From Patescibacteria group bacterium (GTDB lineage Bacteria > Patescibacteriota > Patescibacteriia > JAHIZJ01), in assembly GCA_041661625.1 (NCBI GenBank), contig JBAZUB010000004.1:1-37930 (forward strand): a stretch of 37,930 bases of DNA, written 5' to 3'. The position numbers and the translations under genes are program-made. Below, in pieces: positions 30,297-36,086 of this stretch. The notes beneath the pieces were generated by a model. The model did not search any database and was not told the DNA's origin. It saw only the letters and a list, made by a program, of their open reading frames with translations. Numbering within the stretch: position 1 is the first letter of the stretch; the number at the start of each line of letters is the position of its first letter.

Positions 30297-30791
30297 TTAG
30301 AATGGGGTAGTAGTGAAGGGGTCTTTGCCTTCATATAGCGCGTCGAGATTGATTGTCAACGGAACATACGCTGCCATGATTTCCTCAGCAACCGGACGCG
30401 GAGGCATTGGGTTGATTGCGTATTCTGTATTCATGCCGCTGCCGGTGCGGGTGACCTTGATATCATAATTGAAAGGCGCGCCCCATTCCTTATCTTCAGC
30501 GAGGCGCTGGATAGCCTGCTGGATTGTCTGCTGTGTGATTTCAATAATCTGAACCTTGGACGCTCCGTAATTCCAGACAACAAATGCCCAGAAATGTTTG
30601 ATGGCCTTGGCCGGGTCAATCGAATGTTCGGGCTTAGCGTTCATGTGAAAGCGGACGGGCTTTTTGTTATCCCAATCCAGCCATCCGATGATAGGCTTGG
30701 AGAGGATACGAAACTTGTTTTCCCCATCCTGCAAGCGCATGTACTTGCTATCGGTAGGGACTTTGTACTCATCAGGCAGGAAATCATTCAT
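30297..30791 (-). CDS. Single-stranded DNA-binding-like phage protein
   Basis: The protein has 164 residues. It has the layout of a phage SSB-like family: MNDFLPDEYKVPTDSKYMRL, QDGENKFRILSKPIIGWLDW, KHFWAFVVWNYGASKVQIIE, ITQQTIQQAIQRLAEDKEWG and an acidic end. The site AGGAGACTGAAC lies before ATG. It would coat single-stranded DNA during replication. Assignment is from recalled family patterns, moderately sure. Confidence 0.65.
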   Translation of the reverse strand: MNDFLPDEYKVPTDSKYMRLQDGENKFRILSKPIIGWLDWDNKKPVRFHMNAKPEHSIDPAKAIKHFWAFVVWNYGASKVQIIEITQQTIQQAIQRLAEDKEWGAPFNYDIKVTRTGSGMNTEYAINPMPPRPVAEEIMAAYVPLTINLDALYEGKDPFTTTPF

Positions 30792-30809
30792 TGTTCAGTC
30801 TCCTTTGAT

Positions 30810-31100
30810 TTAGTTAGGTATCCCATCGCCGCTATTATTGGCGATATGTTCGATTTGCTCAGGCTCTGCAGGTGTAGGGGCCGGGGCGGGCGCTGATAAC
30901 TCCTGCGCCTTTTCCTTGGCCAGCCCATCCATCAACCGGCACACCTCCATAATGGCGTCAATGGCAACCTGGCATGTCTCCGCAGCTTTCGGCCTACCGG
31001 TGCGGATGAAATGCGAGGCCAGTTCATCATAACGCATTACTGGGGCCGTGGCCTCATTGCGCACGATGTGGGCCAGGATGCCGTAATCTATGTCAGCCAT
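30810..31100 (-). CDS. Unknown early protein with a Pro/Ala linker
   Basis: The protein has 96 residues: a helical domain (MADIDYGILAHIVRNEATAP, ETCQVAIDAIMEVCRLMDGL) and a low-complexity tail (APAPAPTPAEPEQ). Overlaps the preceding HTH gene. No family recognised; the helical part could be a small oligomerising module. Confidence 0.6.
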   Translation of the reverse strand: MADIDYGILAHIVRNEATAPVMRYDELASHFIRTGRPKAAETCQVAIDAIMEVCRLMDGLAKEKAQELSAPAPAPTPAEPEQIEHIANNSGDGIPN

Positions 31101-31326
31101 TGGCTACCCCCTCGCTAGGTATGGTTTTGGCGTTATCCTCAATCCTTGACCCCTTGTAGCGCGTCCCACGGGCAGGGCCGGGGCGCTTCCGGTCAGGATA
31201 TGGCGTGTTAGGGTCAATCATTGTGACCGTCCCGAAAACATACGGGATGCGGCCCGCCTTGATAAGCTGCCGGACGCGGACCTCGGACACCCCGTTAGCC
31301 GCCGCATATTCCTTGATGGTTACCAT
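31093..31326 (-). CDS. Excisionase/MerR-type HTH DNA-binding protein
   Basis: The protein has 77 residues. The N-terminal winged-helix-type motif is MVTIKEYAAANGVSEVRVRQ then LIKAGRIPYVFGTVTMI, as in helix-turn-helix_17/excisionase domains, and the tail is basic. The gene follows its own promoter (31350-31377) with GAAAGGA before ATG. It could control the SSB-side genes. No integrase gene was found, so excision is unlikely to be its role. Confidence 0.75.
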   Translation of the reverse strand: MVTIKEYAAANGVSEVRVRQLIKAGRIPYVFGTVTMIDPNTPYPDRKRPGPARGTRYKGSRIEDNAKTIPSEGVANG

Positions 31327-31349
31327 AGTTTCCTTTCATTTCCTTTTAT

Positions 31350-31377
31350 AAGATAACTTATTATTTGGGAAAGTCAA
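31350..31377 (-). promoter_or_regulatory. Early promoter upstream of the HTH gene
   Basis: TTGACT (31377-31372) and TATCTT (31355-31350) are 16 bases apart in an AT-rich gap between the HNH and HTH genes. The short inverted repeat TAAG/CTTA surrounds the -10 region. Confidence 0.7.
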
Positions 31378-31386
31378 TACCTTTTC

Positions 31387-31752
31387 TCAATTTATTTTCG
31401 GTTCATCCGCTGCCGTGAAAACCTGTTTGCGGGTATTGGCCTTGATGTTCAGGTCATCAAACCACGGTTGCCCACGCCGTATTACCATCCAGTCCAAAAA
31501 CATGTGTGGATATTTGTGAGCATAAAACATGTGGTCCCCGTTACACAAACACACTCCGTTTGGCGGATATGTTCTAACCGATTTCAGGGACCGGCTGAAA
31601 ATGTGGTGTGCCGCCAATCCCCCTGGCCCCTTGCCGCAACGCTCACACCGCAACCCCGCCCGCAACTTGACCTCAGATGACCAAGCCTTATCCGCGACCG
31701 CCTGCCGGTATTTGCGCAGCGCCCGCCTATCCGCCGCATCCGTGCGCCTCAT
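31387..31752 (-). CDS. HNH endonuclease-like protein
   Basis: ATG 31752 is chosen for its ATGA overlap with the upstream stop and the GGGGGTT before it; the protein is 121 residues. The zinc and HNH elements are visible in order: CERCGKGPGGLAAHHIFSRS, then YPPNGVCLCNGDHMFYAHKY. It could act in recombination, DNA packaging or mobility; here it stands in the early operon rather than next to terminase. Assignment to HNH is fairly sure, role open. Confidence 0.75.
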   Translation of the reverse strand: MRRTDAADRRALRKYRQAVADKAWSSEVKLRAGLRCERCGKGPGGLAAHHIFSRSLKSVRTYPPNGVCLCNGDHMFYAHKYPHMFLDWMVIRRGQPWFDDLNIKANTRKQVFTAADEPKIN

Positions 31753-31976
31753 CGCGCAACCCCCGCGTACGCGCCCACCGGGAACGCGCCCCCGTACAAG
31801 CTCGATGTCAGGCCATGCACAAACGAGGGGCACCGGAAGGACACCGGGGCTAAAGGGCAGTACGCCGACTCGTGGCAGTTCTCACATTGGCGATAGCTTG
31901 CGTCAAGGTGTATCTTGGTTGCGCCCGCGCCGGTTTGATATGTCTCAACAGATGATTGACCATGCCAGCCGCCCAT
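31749..31976 (-). CDS. Small protein with Cys cluster
   Basis: The protein has 75 residues from ATG 31976, directly after a GGGAGGGG-containing stop region of the previous gene. It contains CENCHESAYCPLAPVSFRC, a possible zinc site. The frame continues upstream to 32012 but the ribosome site supports this start. Function unknown. Confidence 0.5.
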   Translation of the reverse strand: MGGWHGQSSVETYQTGAGATKIHLDASYRQCENCHESAYCPLAPVSFRCPSFVHGLTSSLYGGAFPVGAYAGVAR

Positions 31977-31977
31977 G

Positions 31978-32208
31978 TTACCGCCCCTCCCGTAGCGCCG
32001 TGAAATATTCATCCTTGGCTATGCGATACTCCGCGTCAAGCCGTGAGCAATTAACCCGCGCCTTTTCCAGCCCGTCCTTGAGCGTAAGCAACTCGCGCTT
32101 GCGTTCGTTGATGGCAATCTCGACAACAGCCTTGGCCTCTAGCGCGGCTTGCTTCTCATGTTCAAGGCGGTGCATCTGTTCTTGTAGGTCGATGGATGAC
32201 GATGACAT
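31978..32208 (-). CDS. Small coiled-coil protein
   Basis: The protein has 76 residues and is almost entirely one long helix (LQEQMHRLEHEKQAALEAKA, ERKRELLTLKDGLEKARV) with heptad spacing. AAGGAG precedes ATG 32208. It lies just downstream of the cassette block 1 end. Function unknown. Confidence 0.6.
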   Translation of the reverse strand: MSSSSIDLQEQMHRLEHEKQAALEAKAVVEIAINERKRELLTLKDGLEKARVNCSRLDAEYRIAKDEYFTALREGR

Positions 32209-32227
32209 GGGGACTCCTTAATTATGG

Positions 32228-32986
32228 TTACGGGGTGTCCAGTAGGTTAAGTTGTTCTGGTGGCTGCGGCTTGTTATATGCTGTTTCGCGGCTGCCTTTT
32301 GATTTCGGCGCGCTTTCTTCTCCGAATAGATTTCCCTGGGTTTGTTCCGTTATTCTTCGGGTTGCTTTTATCTGCCATTCTTCCGAAAGTTCAAAGGCTA
32401 TAAAATCCTTACCGAGAGTCCTGCAGCATATTGGCACAGTTCCGGAACCGCAGAACGGATCAACTACTAATTCGCAGGGCTGGAGACCGAGAAGCCAGTT
32501 GATGAGGGCAGGCGGTTTTTCGGCGGGATGGCCCGTTGGTTTTATTGAAGACCACGGAAATCTTTGTATATCATAAACTCCACGGTCAACAACGGCGTAT
32601 TCCGGATTGCAAATCAAAGCCACCAATTCATAGGACGGTCGCAAACCACGCGGACCGCCAGGCCCTATCCACTGCTTATCCCAAACAAGAAGAGATTCAA
32701 TTTGTTGACCAATTTCTAAAGTGGCCTTCATCACGGTTGGAATGGTTCGCCAATTCAAGAACGTCCACATTGCACCCGTGGGCTTTAATATTCTAAAAAC
32801 CTCCCGATACCAAGCCGCAAACCAATAAGAGGCGTTGGAAATATCAGCCCACGGATTTAATTTGCCAGCACCGCTACTGGCGGTTGTAAAAAGATACGGC
32901 GGGTCTGCTATTACGAGGTCAACAGACATAGTTTTAATCCGTTGTAATCCGGTCAGGCAATCTTCAAGGTGTATTTTATTTAGCAT
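32228..32986 (-). CDS. DNA N-4/N-6 methyltransferase (DPPY type), in cassette 4
   Basis: The protein has 252 residues. The catalytic DPPY motif is at 28-31 (VIADPPYLF), HPAEKP at 153-158 and the SAM-binding DPFCGSGT at 176-183, the beta-type order. The enzyme would methylate adenine N6 or cytosine N4 in DNA, plausibly protecting phage DNA from restriction. It starts inside the end of the upstream gene and shares its cassette. Its last 25 codons run through the arm of the cassette's attC-like site (AYNKPQP). Confidence 0.88.
   Translation of the reverse strand: MLNKIHLEDCLTGLQRIKTMSVDLVIADPPYLFTTASSGAGKLNPWADISNASYWFAAWYREVFRILKPTGAMWTFLNWRTIPTVMKATLEIGQQIESLLVWDKQWIGPGGPRGLRPSYELVALICNPEYAVVDRGVYDIQRFPWSSIKPTGHPAEKPPALINWLLGLQPCELVVDPFCGSGTVPICCRTLGKDFIAFELSEEWQIKATRRITEQTQGNLFGEESAPKSKGSRETAYNKPQPPEQLNLLDTP
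32259..32292. repeat. Remaining half of the attC-like site of cassette 4
   Basis: Read on the minus strand, the arm AACAAGCCGCAGCC begins at 32275 and is preceded by ATAT; on the plus strand GTTATAT (32273-32279) and what follows match the cassette 4 start (33327) at 18 of 20 positions. No AACGG partner arm was found at lower coordinates, so this site seems truncated. Confidence 0.6.
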
Positions 32987-33269
32987 TTTTTACTTGCTGC
33001 CCTTTGATTTCGTTTTCAATCAGAATGTTTACTAAGTGAATAAATTCTTCCGCCTCTGCTTGGTTTCGACCAATTGGTAGCCCATCAAATCCGTTTCCTA
33101 TTAATTCTGGCTGGTCTTTGTGTGACCAATGTACCACCTCGAAATATTTTAAAAAACTTTTTACTCTTGATAACTGCGACCTGTGGAACCTATCGTGGCA
33201 GTTGCTGCATTCGTATAGTTCTAGATACTCATACAGCCCAGACTCTTGTTCGGTTTCTTCTGCGTCCAT
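32976..33269 (-). CDS. Small protein with HNH-like Cys/His pattern, cassette 4
   Basis: The protein has 97 residues. It contains YECSNCHDRFHRSQLSRVKS, a Cys-x2-Cys and His-rich stretch, then an acidic helix (EAEEFIHLVNILIENEIK). It overlaps the methyltransferase start by 11 bases, so both are one translation unit and one cassette. AGAGGAAAAG precedes ATG. It may help the methyltransferase or bind zinc; no family is certain. Confidence 0.6.
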   Translation of the reverse strand: MDAEETEQESGLYEYLELYECSNCHDRFHRSQLSRVKSFLKYFEVVHWSHKDQPELIGNGFDGLPIGRNQAEAEEFIHLVNILIENEIKGQQVKNAK

Positions 33270-33320
33270 TCTTTTCCTCTTTGCCTTTAGCGCGCCGTCT
33301 TTGTCTTGCCGCGAAATTGC

Positions 33321-33406
33321 ATATAACGGTTAGGCAACCCGAAGGCCGTCAGGCTTTGGGTCGGAGCCTGCGGAAGCAGGCGTAGCCGGGTTGCCGATTG
33401 TTGTAA
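33321..33406. repeat. attC-like site of cassette 3 (86 bp)
   Basis: Arms AACGGTTAGGCAACCCG (from 33325) and AACAATCGGCAACCCG (opposite strand, from 33402) pair over GGCAACCCG with unequal unpaired bases near the ends. Edges are ATATAAC (33321-33327) and GTTGTAA (33400-33406). From 33400 the plus strand matches the cassette 3 start (33848, minus) at 21 of 24 positions. Confidence 0.75.
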
Positions 33407-33539
33407 GAAGTAAAACCGCCCGCTCCTTTTTCTTTAAATATTGTCTGATTCTTTTCCATGTATTTTTACAACGGCTCTTTAAATAGGTCGTTCCTGCAAT
33501 GCAACACACTCTTATAATTGGACACTCTCCACAATTCAT
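33330..33539 (-). CDS. Small Cys-rich protein, cassette 3, ends inside attC
   Basis: The protein has 69 residues from ATG 33539 (ATGA overlap with the upstream gene). It begins MNCGECPIIRVCCIAGTTYL and continues with a basic stretch (KSRCKNTWKRIRQYLKKKER). The last 24 residues come from the attC-like repeat. Function unknown. Confidence 0.55.
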   Translation of the reverse strand: MNCGECPIIRVCCIAGTTYLKSRCKNTWKRIRQYLKKKERAVLLLTTIGNPATPASAGSDPKPDGLRVA

Positions 33540-33790
33540 ACCCTCAGCTCCCATTTATCTACATTGCTAAAATGGATACAGCCGTGACAAGTCAAGCAAT
33601 CTTTTGTTTCGTATTCTCTTTGGTCGAACCAACGACAATCCGGGCACGATTTTGGAATATACAGGTTTTCTTTTATTATATCCAAAGCGGCCCTATCCAT
33701 TACATACAGTTCATCTTTATCTCCATAGGCTACAAGTTTAGCGTGAATCGAACCTTCAAAGACTTCTACTGCCTCTTGTAATGTTTTCAT
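33536..33790 (-). CDS. Small zinc-binding-like protein, cassette 3
   Basis: The protein has 84 residues. The C-terminal half has SCPDCRWFD and DCLTCHGCIHFSN, a likely zinc site; the N-terminal half is a small alpha/beta segment (EAVEVFEGSIHAKLVAYGDK). GGAGG precedes ATG 33790, after the cassette leader CAAGACAAAC. Function unknown. Confidence 0.6.
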   Translation of the reverse strand: MKTLQEAVEVFEGSIHAKLVAYGDKDELYVMDRAALDIIKENLYIPKSCPDCRWFDQREYETKDCLTCHGCIHFSNVDKWELRV

Positions 33791-33841
33791 TTATTTCCTC
33801 CGAGGGCTTGCCCGCGTTTGTCTTGCGGGCGGTTTTATTTC

Positions 33842-33943
33842 ACACAACGGCTGCCGCACCTGACGGACAATCCATAATCAATTTGCTCCGGCAGGTTCGC
33901 CCGAAGGCCCGTCCTCGGGCTTTACGGCTGCGGCTTGTTGTGT
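33842..33943. repeat. attC-like site of cassette 2 (102 bp)
   Basis: Arms AACGGCTGCCGCAC (33846 onward) and AACAAGCCGCAGCC (opposite strand, from 33939) pair over GCCGCA. Edges ACACAAC (33842-33848) and GTTGTGT (33937-33943) are complementary. From 33937 the plus strand matches the cassette 2 start (34374, minus) at 19 of 21 positions. Confidence 0.76.
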
Positions 33944-34311
33944 GATGTTTTGGCCGCTTCTTTGTCTTGCGCCGCTGGCTTTAATTCTTCAATCCAAGCG
34001 TTCGCGAGACCCATCAACGCCTCTGGTATTTTGGCATCACTCACAGCGTTGACCATTTTTGGCGTGACATAGATGATGGCCGCTTTCTTTGTGTTTGGAA
34101 CAAGCGTAATCGGAATAATAAGAATTAAAGAGAAGTAGATAAGTCGCTTCATCCAGTGTGCATATTGGTCCCGGCGATCTTGTTCCCAATCACCAAACAC
34201 CAAGGCAAGTCCGAGAACACCAGCGGCAATAATAGAAAGCCAGAAAACAACATTCAGGGCCATCGACAGATCGTCGAGCATCACGATAATGTAGACGAAT
34301 AATCCAGACAT
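33922..34311 (-). CDS. Two-span phage membrane protein, cassette 2
   Basis: The protein has 129 residues. Two hydrophobic segments (VVFWLSIIAAGVLGLALVFG and RLIYFSLILIIPITLVP) are followed by TKKAAIIYVTPKMVNAVSDA and an acidic helix ending in ANAWIEELKP. I recall this layout from small membrane proteins of various phages, function unknown. CAAAGGAG precedes ATG 34311. The stop TAA lies in the attC-like arm, and the last residues (HNKPQP) are encoded by it. Confidence 0.68.
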   Translation of the reverse strand: MSGLFVYIIVMLDDLSMALNVVFWLSIIAAGVLGLALVFGDWEQDRRDQYAHWMKRLIYFSLILIIPITLVPNTKKAAIIYVTPKMVNAVSDAKIPEALMGLANAWIEELKPAAQDKEAAKTSHNKPQP

Positions 34312-34367
34312 TTTTTCTCCTTTGTTTTCGCCTTTAGCGGCGCTCTTTGTTTTGCGGCCAAAATTTC

Positions 34368-34494
34368 ACACAACGGTCAACGCACTTTTGCGACTCTCCA
34401 TAATTTTTTTAAGGAGCAAAAGAACGCCCGAAGTTTTGCACCAATCCAATAAATAAATTTAAGTACAAAATTTACGGGCTGCGTGTTGTTGGGC
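34368..34494. repeat. attC-like site of cassette 1 (127 bp)
   Basis: Arms AACGGTCAACGCAC (34372 onward) and AACAACACGCAGCC (opposite strand, from 34490) pair over ACGCA. Edges are ACACAAC (34368-34374) and GTTGGGC (34488-34494); the latter fits the classical GTTRRRY consensus. From 34488 the plus strand matches the cassette 1 start (34779, minus) at 19 of 21 positions. Confidence 0.74.
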
Positions 34495-34730
34495 GCTGAT
34501 GCTTGCTCTGCCTTTGCGGGCGGCTCTTTCTTAATTGGAGCGGTAGTGGTAATTGTGGTAAACGCCGATTCAGGGCAGCGATGATGATATTTATTTATGT
34601 GGCGCGTACCATAACCGCCAATTCTATCGGGACACCAACAGCCACCGCAAGGCTCTGTTTTCTTTGTTCCACAAACCGGACAGGCAACGCGCCCATCAGA
34701 ATCAAGCATATCATATTCTTCTTTTAGCAT
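34377..34730 (-). CDS. Zinc-finger-like protein, cassette 1, reading through attC
   Basis: The protein has 117 residues from ATG 34730, with AAAGG upstream; the frame is open to 34778. A zinc site CPVCGTKKTEPCGGCWCPD with a later HRC is followed by a Thr/Pro/Lys linker. The last 40 residues (FVLKFIYWIGAKLRAFFCSL) are encoded by the attC-like repeat and would form a membrane-like helix. Whether that tail is functional is unclear. Confidence 0.55.
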   Translation of the reverse strand: MLKEEYDMLDSDGRVACPVCGTKKTEPCGGCWCPDRIGGYGTRHINKYHHRCPESAFTTITTTAPIKKEPPAKAEQASAPNNTQPVNFVLKFIYWIGAKLRAFFCSLKKLWRVAKVR

Positions 34731-34772
34731 TTTGCCTTTCCGCCCGCTCTTCTGTCTTGAGCAAGCATTTGC

Positions 34773-34779
34773 GCCCAAC
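34773..34779 (-). repeat. 5' junction of cassette block 1
   Basis: GTTGGGC on the minus strand, with no AAC-type partner arm upstream, marks where the first cassette joins phage DNA. It is the place an attI-like or secondary recombination site would occupy. CAAGACAG follows at about 34760. Confidence 0.55.
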
Positions 34780-34787
34780 TTGTCCCA

Positions 34788-34841
34788 TCACGCAATATAT
34801 CGCACTCGCAACATATCGCGCACGCCTTTTAGGTTACTCAT
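34788..34841 (-). pseudogene. Truncated small gene at the cassette insertion point
   Basis: A 17-codon frame, MSNLKGVRDMLRVRYIA, has a good ribosome site (GGAG before ATG 34841) right after the replication gene and stops 9 bases before the cassette junction. It looks like the start of an early gene cut off by cassette insertion. It could instead be a true short peptide. Confidence 0.3.
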
Positions 34842-34859
34842 TTGAACAGCTCCATTTGT

Positions 34860-35714
34860 TTAAGTGTCCAGACCCTCGCCAGCAGGACGGTCTTCTCTTG
34901 GCACGTAATATCCACCAAGGGCCTGCCGTATCTCTTCCGGTGTTGCAACCGGTCCATTGTCTATATCGTTAGGGTTTTGGTATCGCGGGCCATAGGATGC
35001 CTGAGGTGGTGGTGGCGGCGGCTCGTCTTCCCATCGGCGCTGATTGATGTAGGTTGCAGGCATTGGGATAAATTGGCCGTGTTCTTTGGTCCACTGTTCG
35101 GACTTGACCTGCCACTGAAGGGCCGATATGATATTCAATACGGTTTCAACCGGGCATTTAATTTTCAGCCATGCCTTTTCTGCGGCTCCCTTCCCGGTCT
35201 TTTTTGGATATGCTTTCCAAAACTGTTCAAACGGCAACCCCCCCTTGGGGGGTGTGGGGGGTATTATCTTTTCTTTTCTTTCCTCTACTCTACTCTCCTT
35301 TACTCTACTTTCCCCCATTGTTTGGGGATTGTTTGGGGATTGTTCGCCTAACAACTCTTTTTTGCGATAATTAATGGCATATTCTCGCTCTTTGGAAACT
35401 TCAGCTATTCTTTTTCGTACTCCGTTTGAAGTATAGACACCCCTTGAAATTTCGACTAAAAGGCCAAGCTGGATACAATCGGCAATTATCTTGGTTTGTT
35501 GTTCGGGAGATAGTCGGGCATTGTTAGCCGATAAATCCCCAAACAATCCGTTTAGGTTGACTTCTCCATGTTCTGTTTTATAGGCAGACTGCCAAAATTT
35601 CAAAATCCATACAAGGCCATTATTACCATGCAGTGTTTCTAATGCTTGAATTTGCTCGTTAAACGTGACATCCAGCGGAAAATAATCAAGACCTATTTTT
35701 TTAGAGCGTGCCAT
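34860..35714 (-). CDS. DnaD-like replication initiator (DUF4373/Lin1244-type N-terminus)
   Basis: The protein has 284 residues. The N-terminal domain (KKIGLDYFPLDVTFNEQIQ, GLVWILKFWQSAYKTEHGEV) is the DUF4373-type winged-helix region of phage replication proteins. A basic, low-complexity linker (MGESRVKESRVEERKEKI, PPTPPKGG) joins it to FEQFWKAYPKKTGKGAAEKA, a domain common at the C-terminus of such proteins and thought to load helicase. The tail has a poly-proline run. It is the first gene of the early transcript, after a structured leader. Confidence 0.8.
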   Translation of the reverse strand: MARSKKIGLDYFPLDVTFNEQIQALETLHGNNGLVWILKFWQSAYKTEHGEVNLNGLFGDLSANNARLSPEQQTKIIADCIQLGLLVEISRGVYTSNGVRKRIAEVSKEREYAINYRKKELLGEQSPNNPQTMGESRVKESRVEERKEKIIPPTPPKGGLPFEQFWKAYPKKTGKGAAEKAWLKIKCPVETVLNIISALQWQVKSEQWTKEHGQFIPMPATYINQRRWEDEPPPPPPQASYGPRYQNPNDIDNGPVATPEEIRQALGGYYVPREDRPAGEGLDT

Positions 35715-35723
35715 AAATGCCTT

Positions 35724-35825
35724 AAAAAAGGGTTATCCTGGGGGGATCGGCAAGAAACACCCAGGACAAGGACCGAGGCTTGCGCTTACGGTTAACCCAA
35801 CGTTACAAAGGAGGATTGCCGATCC
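35724..35825 (-). promoter_or_regulatory. Structured 5' leader of the replication operon
   Basis: TTGCCGATCC (35816-35825) and GGATCGGCAA (35744-35753) form a perfect 10-bp stem at the very 5' end of the predicted transcript. On the minus strand GGGTTA (35798-35793), inside that stem's loop, can pair with TAACCC (35735-35730), which is followed by TTTTTT. The two pairings compete or form a pseudoknot, as in an attenuator or riboswitch. The rest of the 35715-36086 gap holds promoters and operators. Confidence 0.5.
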
Positions 35826-35833
35826 ATGCCCTT

Positions 35834-35862
35834 AATATACTATTCTCGATTTCGGAGAGCAA
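35834..35862 (-). promoter_or_regulatory. Early promoter for the replication operon
   Basis: TTGCTC (35862-35857) and TATATT (35839-35834) are separated by 17 bases on the minus strand, with transcription expected from about 35827. The spacer contains an imperfect inverted repeat (TCTC...GAGA). Confidence 0.6.
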
Positions 35863-36011
35863 ATCTTATTTTCGTAAACCGTGAGAATTATTAAATGGCA
35901 TGGATTTGCAAAACTAGCCCAATTAGATTATATTACCCCCATGTGGTATACATACCGCCAACAGGTCGGCCATCACGGGCGCATCGCCTTAGTGGTGGCC
36001 TTCCGCTTTTG

Positions 36012-36045
36012 GGACAGAACTGTCCAACCTAGGACAAAGCTGTCC
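36012..36045. promoter_or_regulatory. Two operator palindromes upstream of the late promoter
   Basis: GGACAGAACTGTCC (36012-36025) and GGACAAAGCTGTCC (36032-36045) share GGACA-N4-TGTCC and lie 20 bases apart, two helical turns, which favours cooperative binding. A further half site TGTCC (36061-36065) lies in the promoter spacer, and GGACA occurs again at 35764-35768. Confidence 0.72.
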
Positions 36046-36050
36046 AAGCC

Positions 36051-36079
36051 TTGACTTTTTTGTCCGGATAGTTTATAAT
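36051..36079 (+). promoter_or_regulatory. Late promoter
   Basis: TTGACT (36051-36056) and TATAAT (36074-36079) are separated by 17 bases, close to consensus. Only seven bases lie between the -10 box and ATG 36087, so the first message would be leaderless or nearly so. Confidence 0.85.
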
Positions 36080-36086
36080 AGTATTA

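Noticed and set aside
31529..32221. 230-codon plus-strand reading frame
   Set aside because: It is antisense to the HNH, Cys-cluster and coiled-coil genes, and its product is Arg/Ser/Pro-rich as expected for a shadow frame.
27850..34780. CRISPR array as an explanation for the repeated elements
   Set aside because: The repeats are imperfect inverted repeats of different length, spaced by whole genes, with no short direct repeats and uniform spacers, and no cas genes.
27850..34780. Simple intrinsic terminators as an explanation for the repeated elements
   Set aside because: The stems are not followed by T runs, are 86-141 bp long, share AACGG/AACAA edges, and their edges match distant cassette starts.
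34842..35351. 169-codon plus-strand frame opposite the replication gene
   Set aside because: Product is Phe/Cys/Leu-rich from the antisense of the low-complexity linker; the minus-strand frame has recognisable domains.
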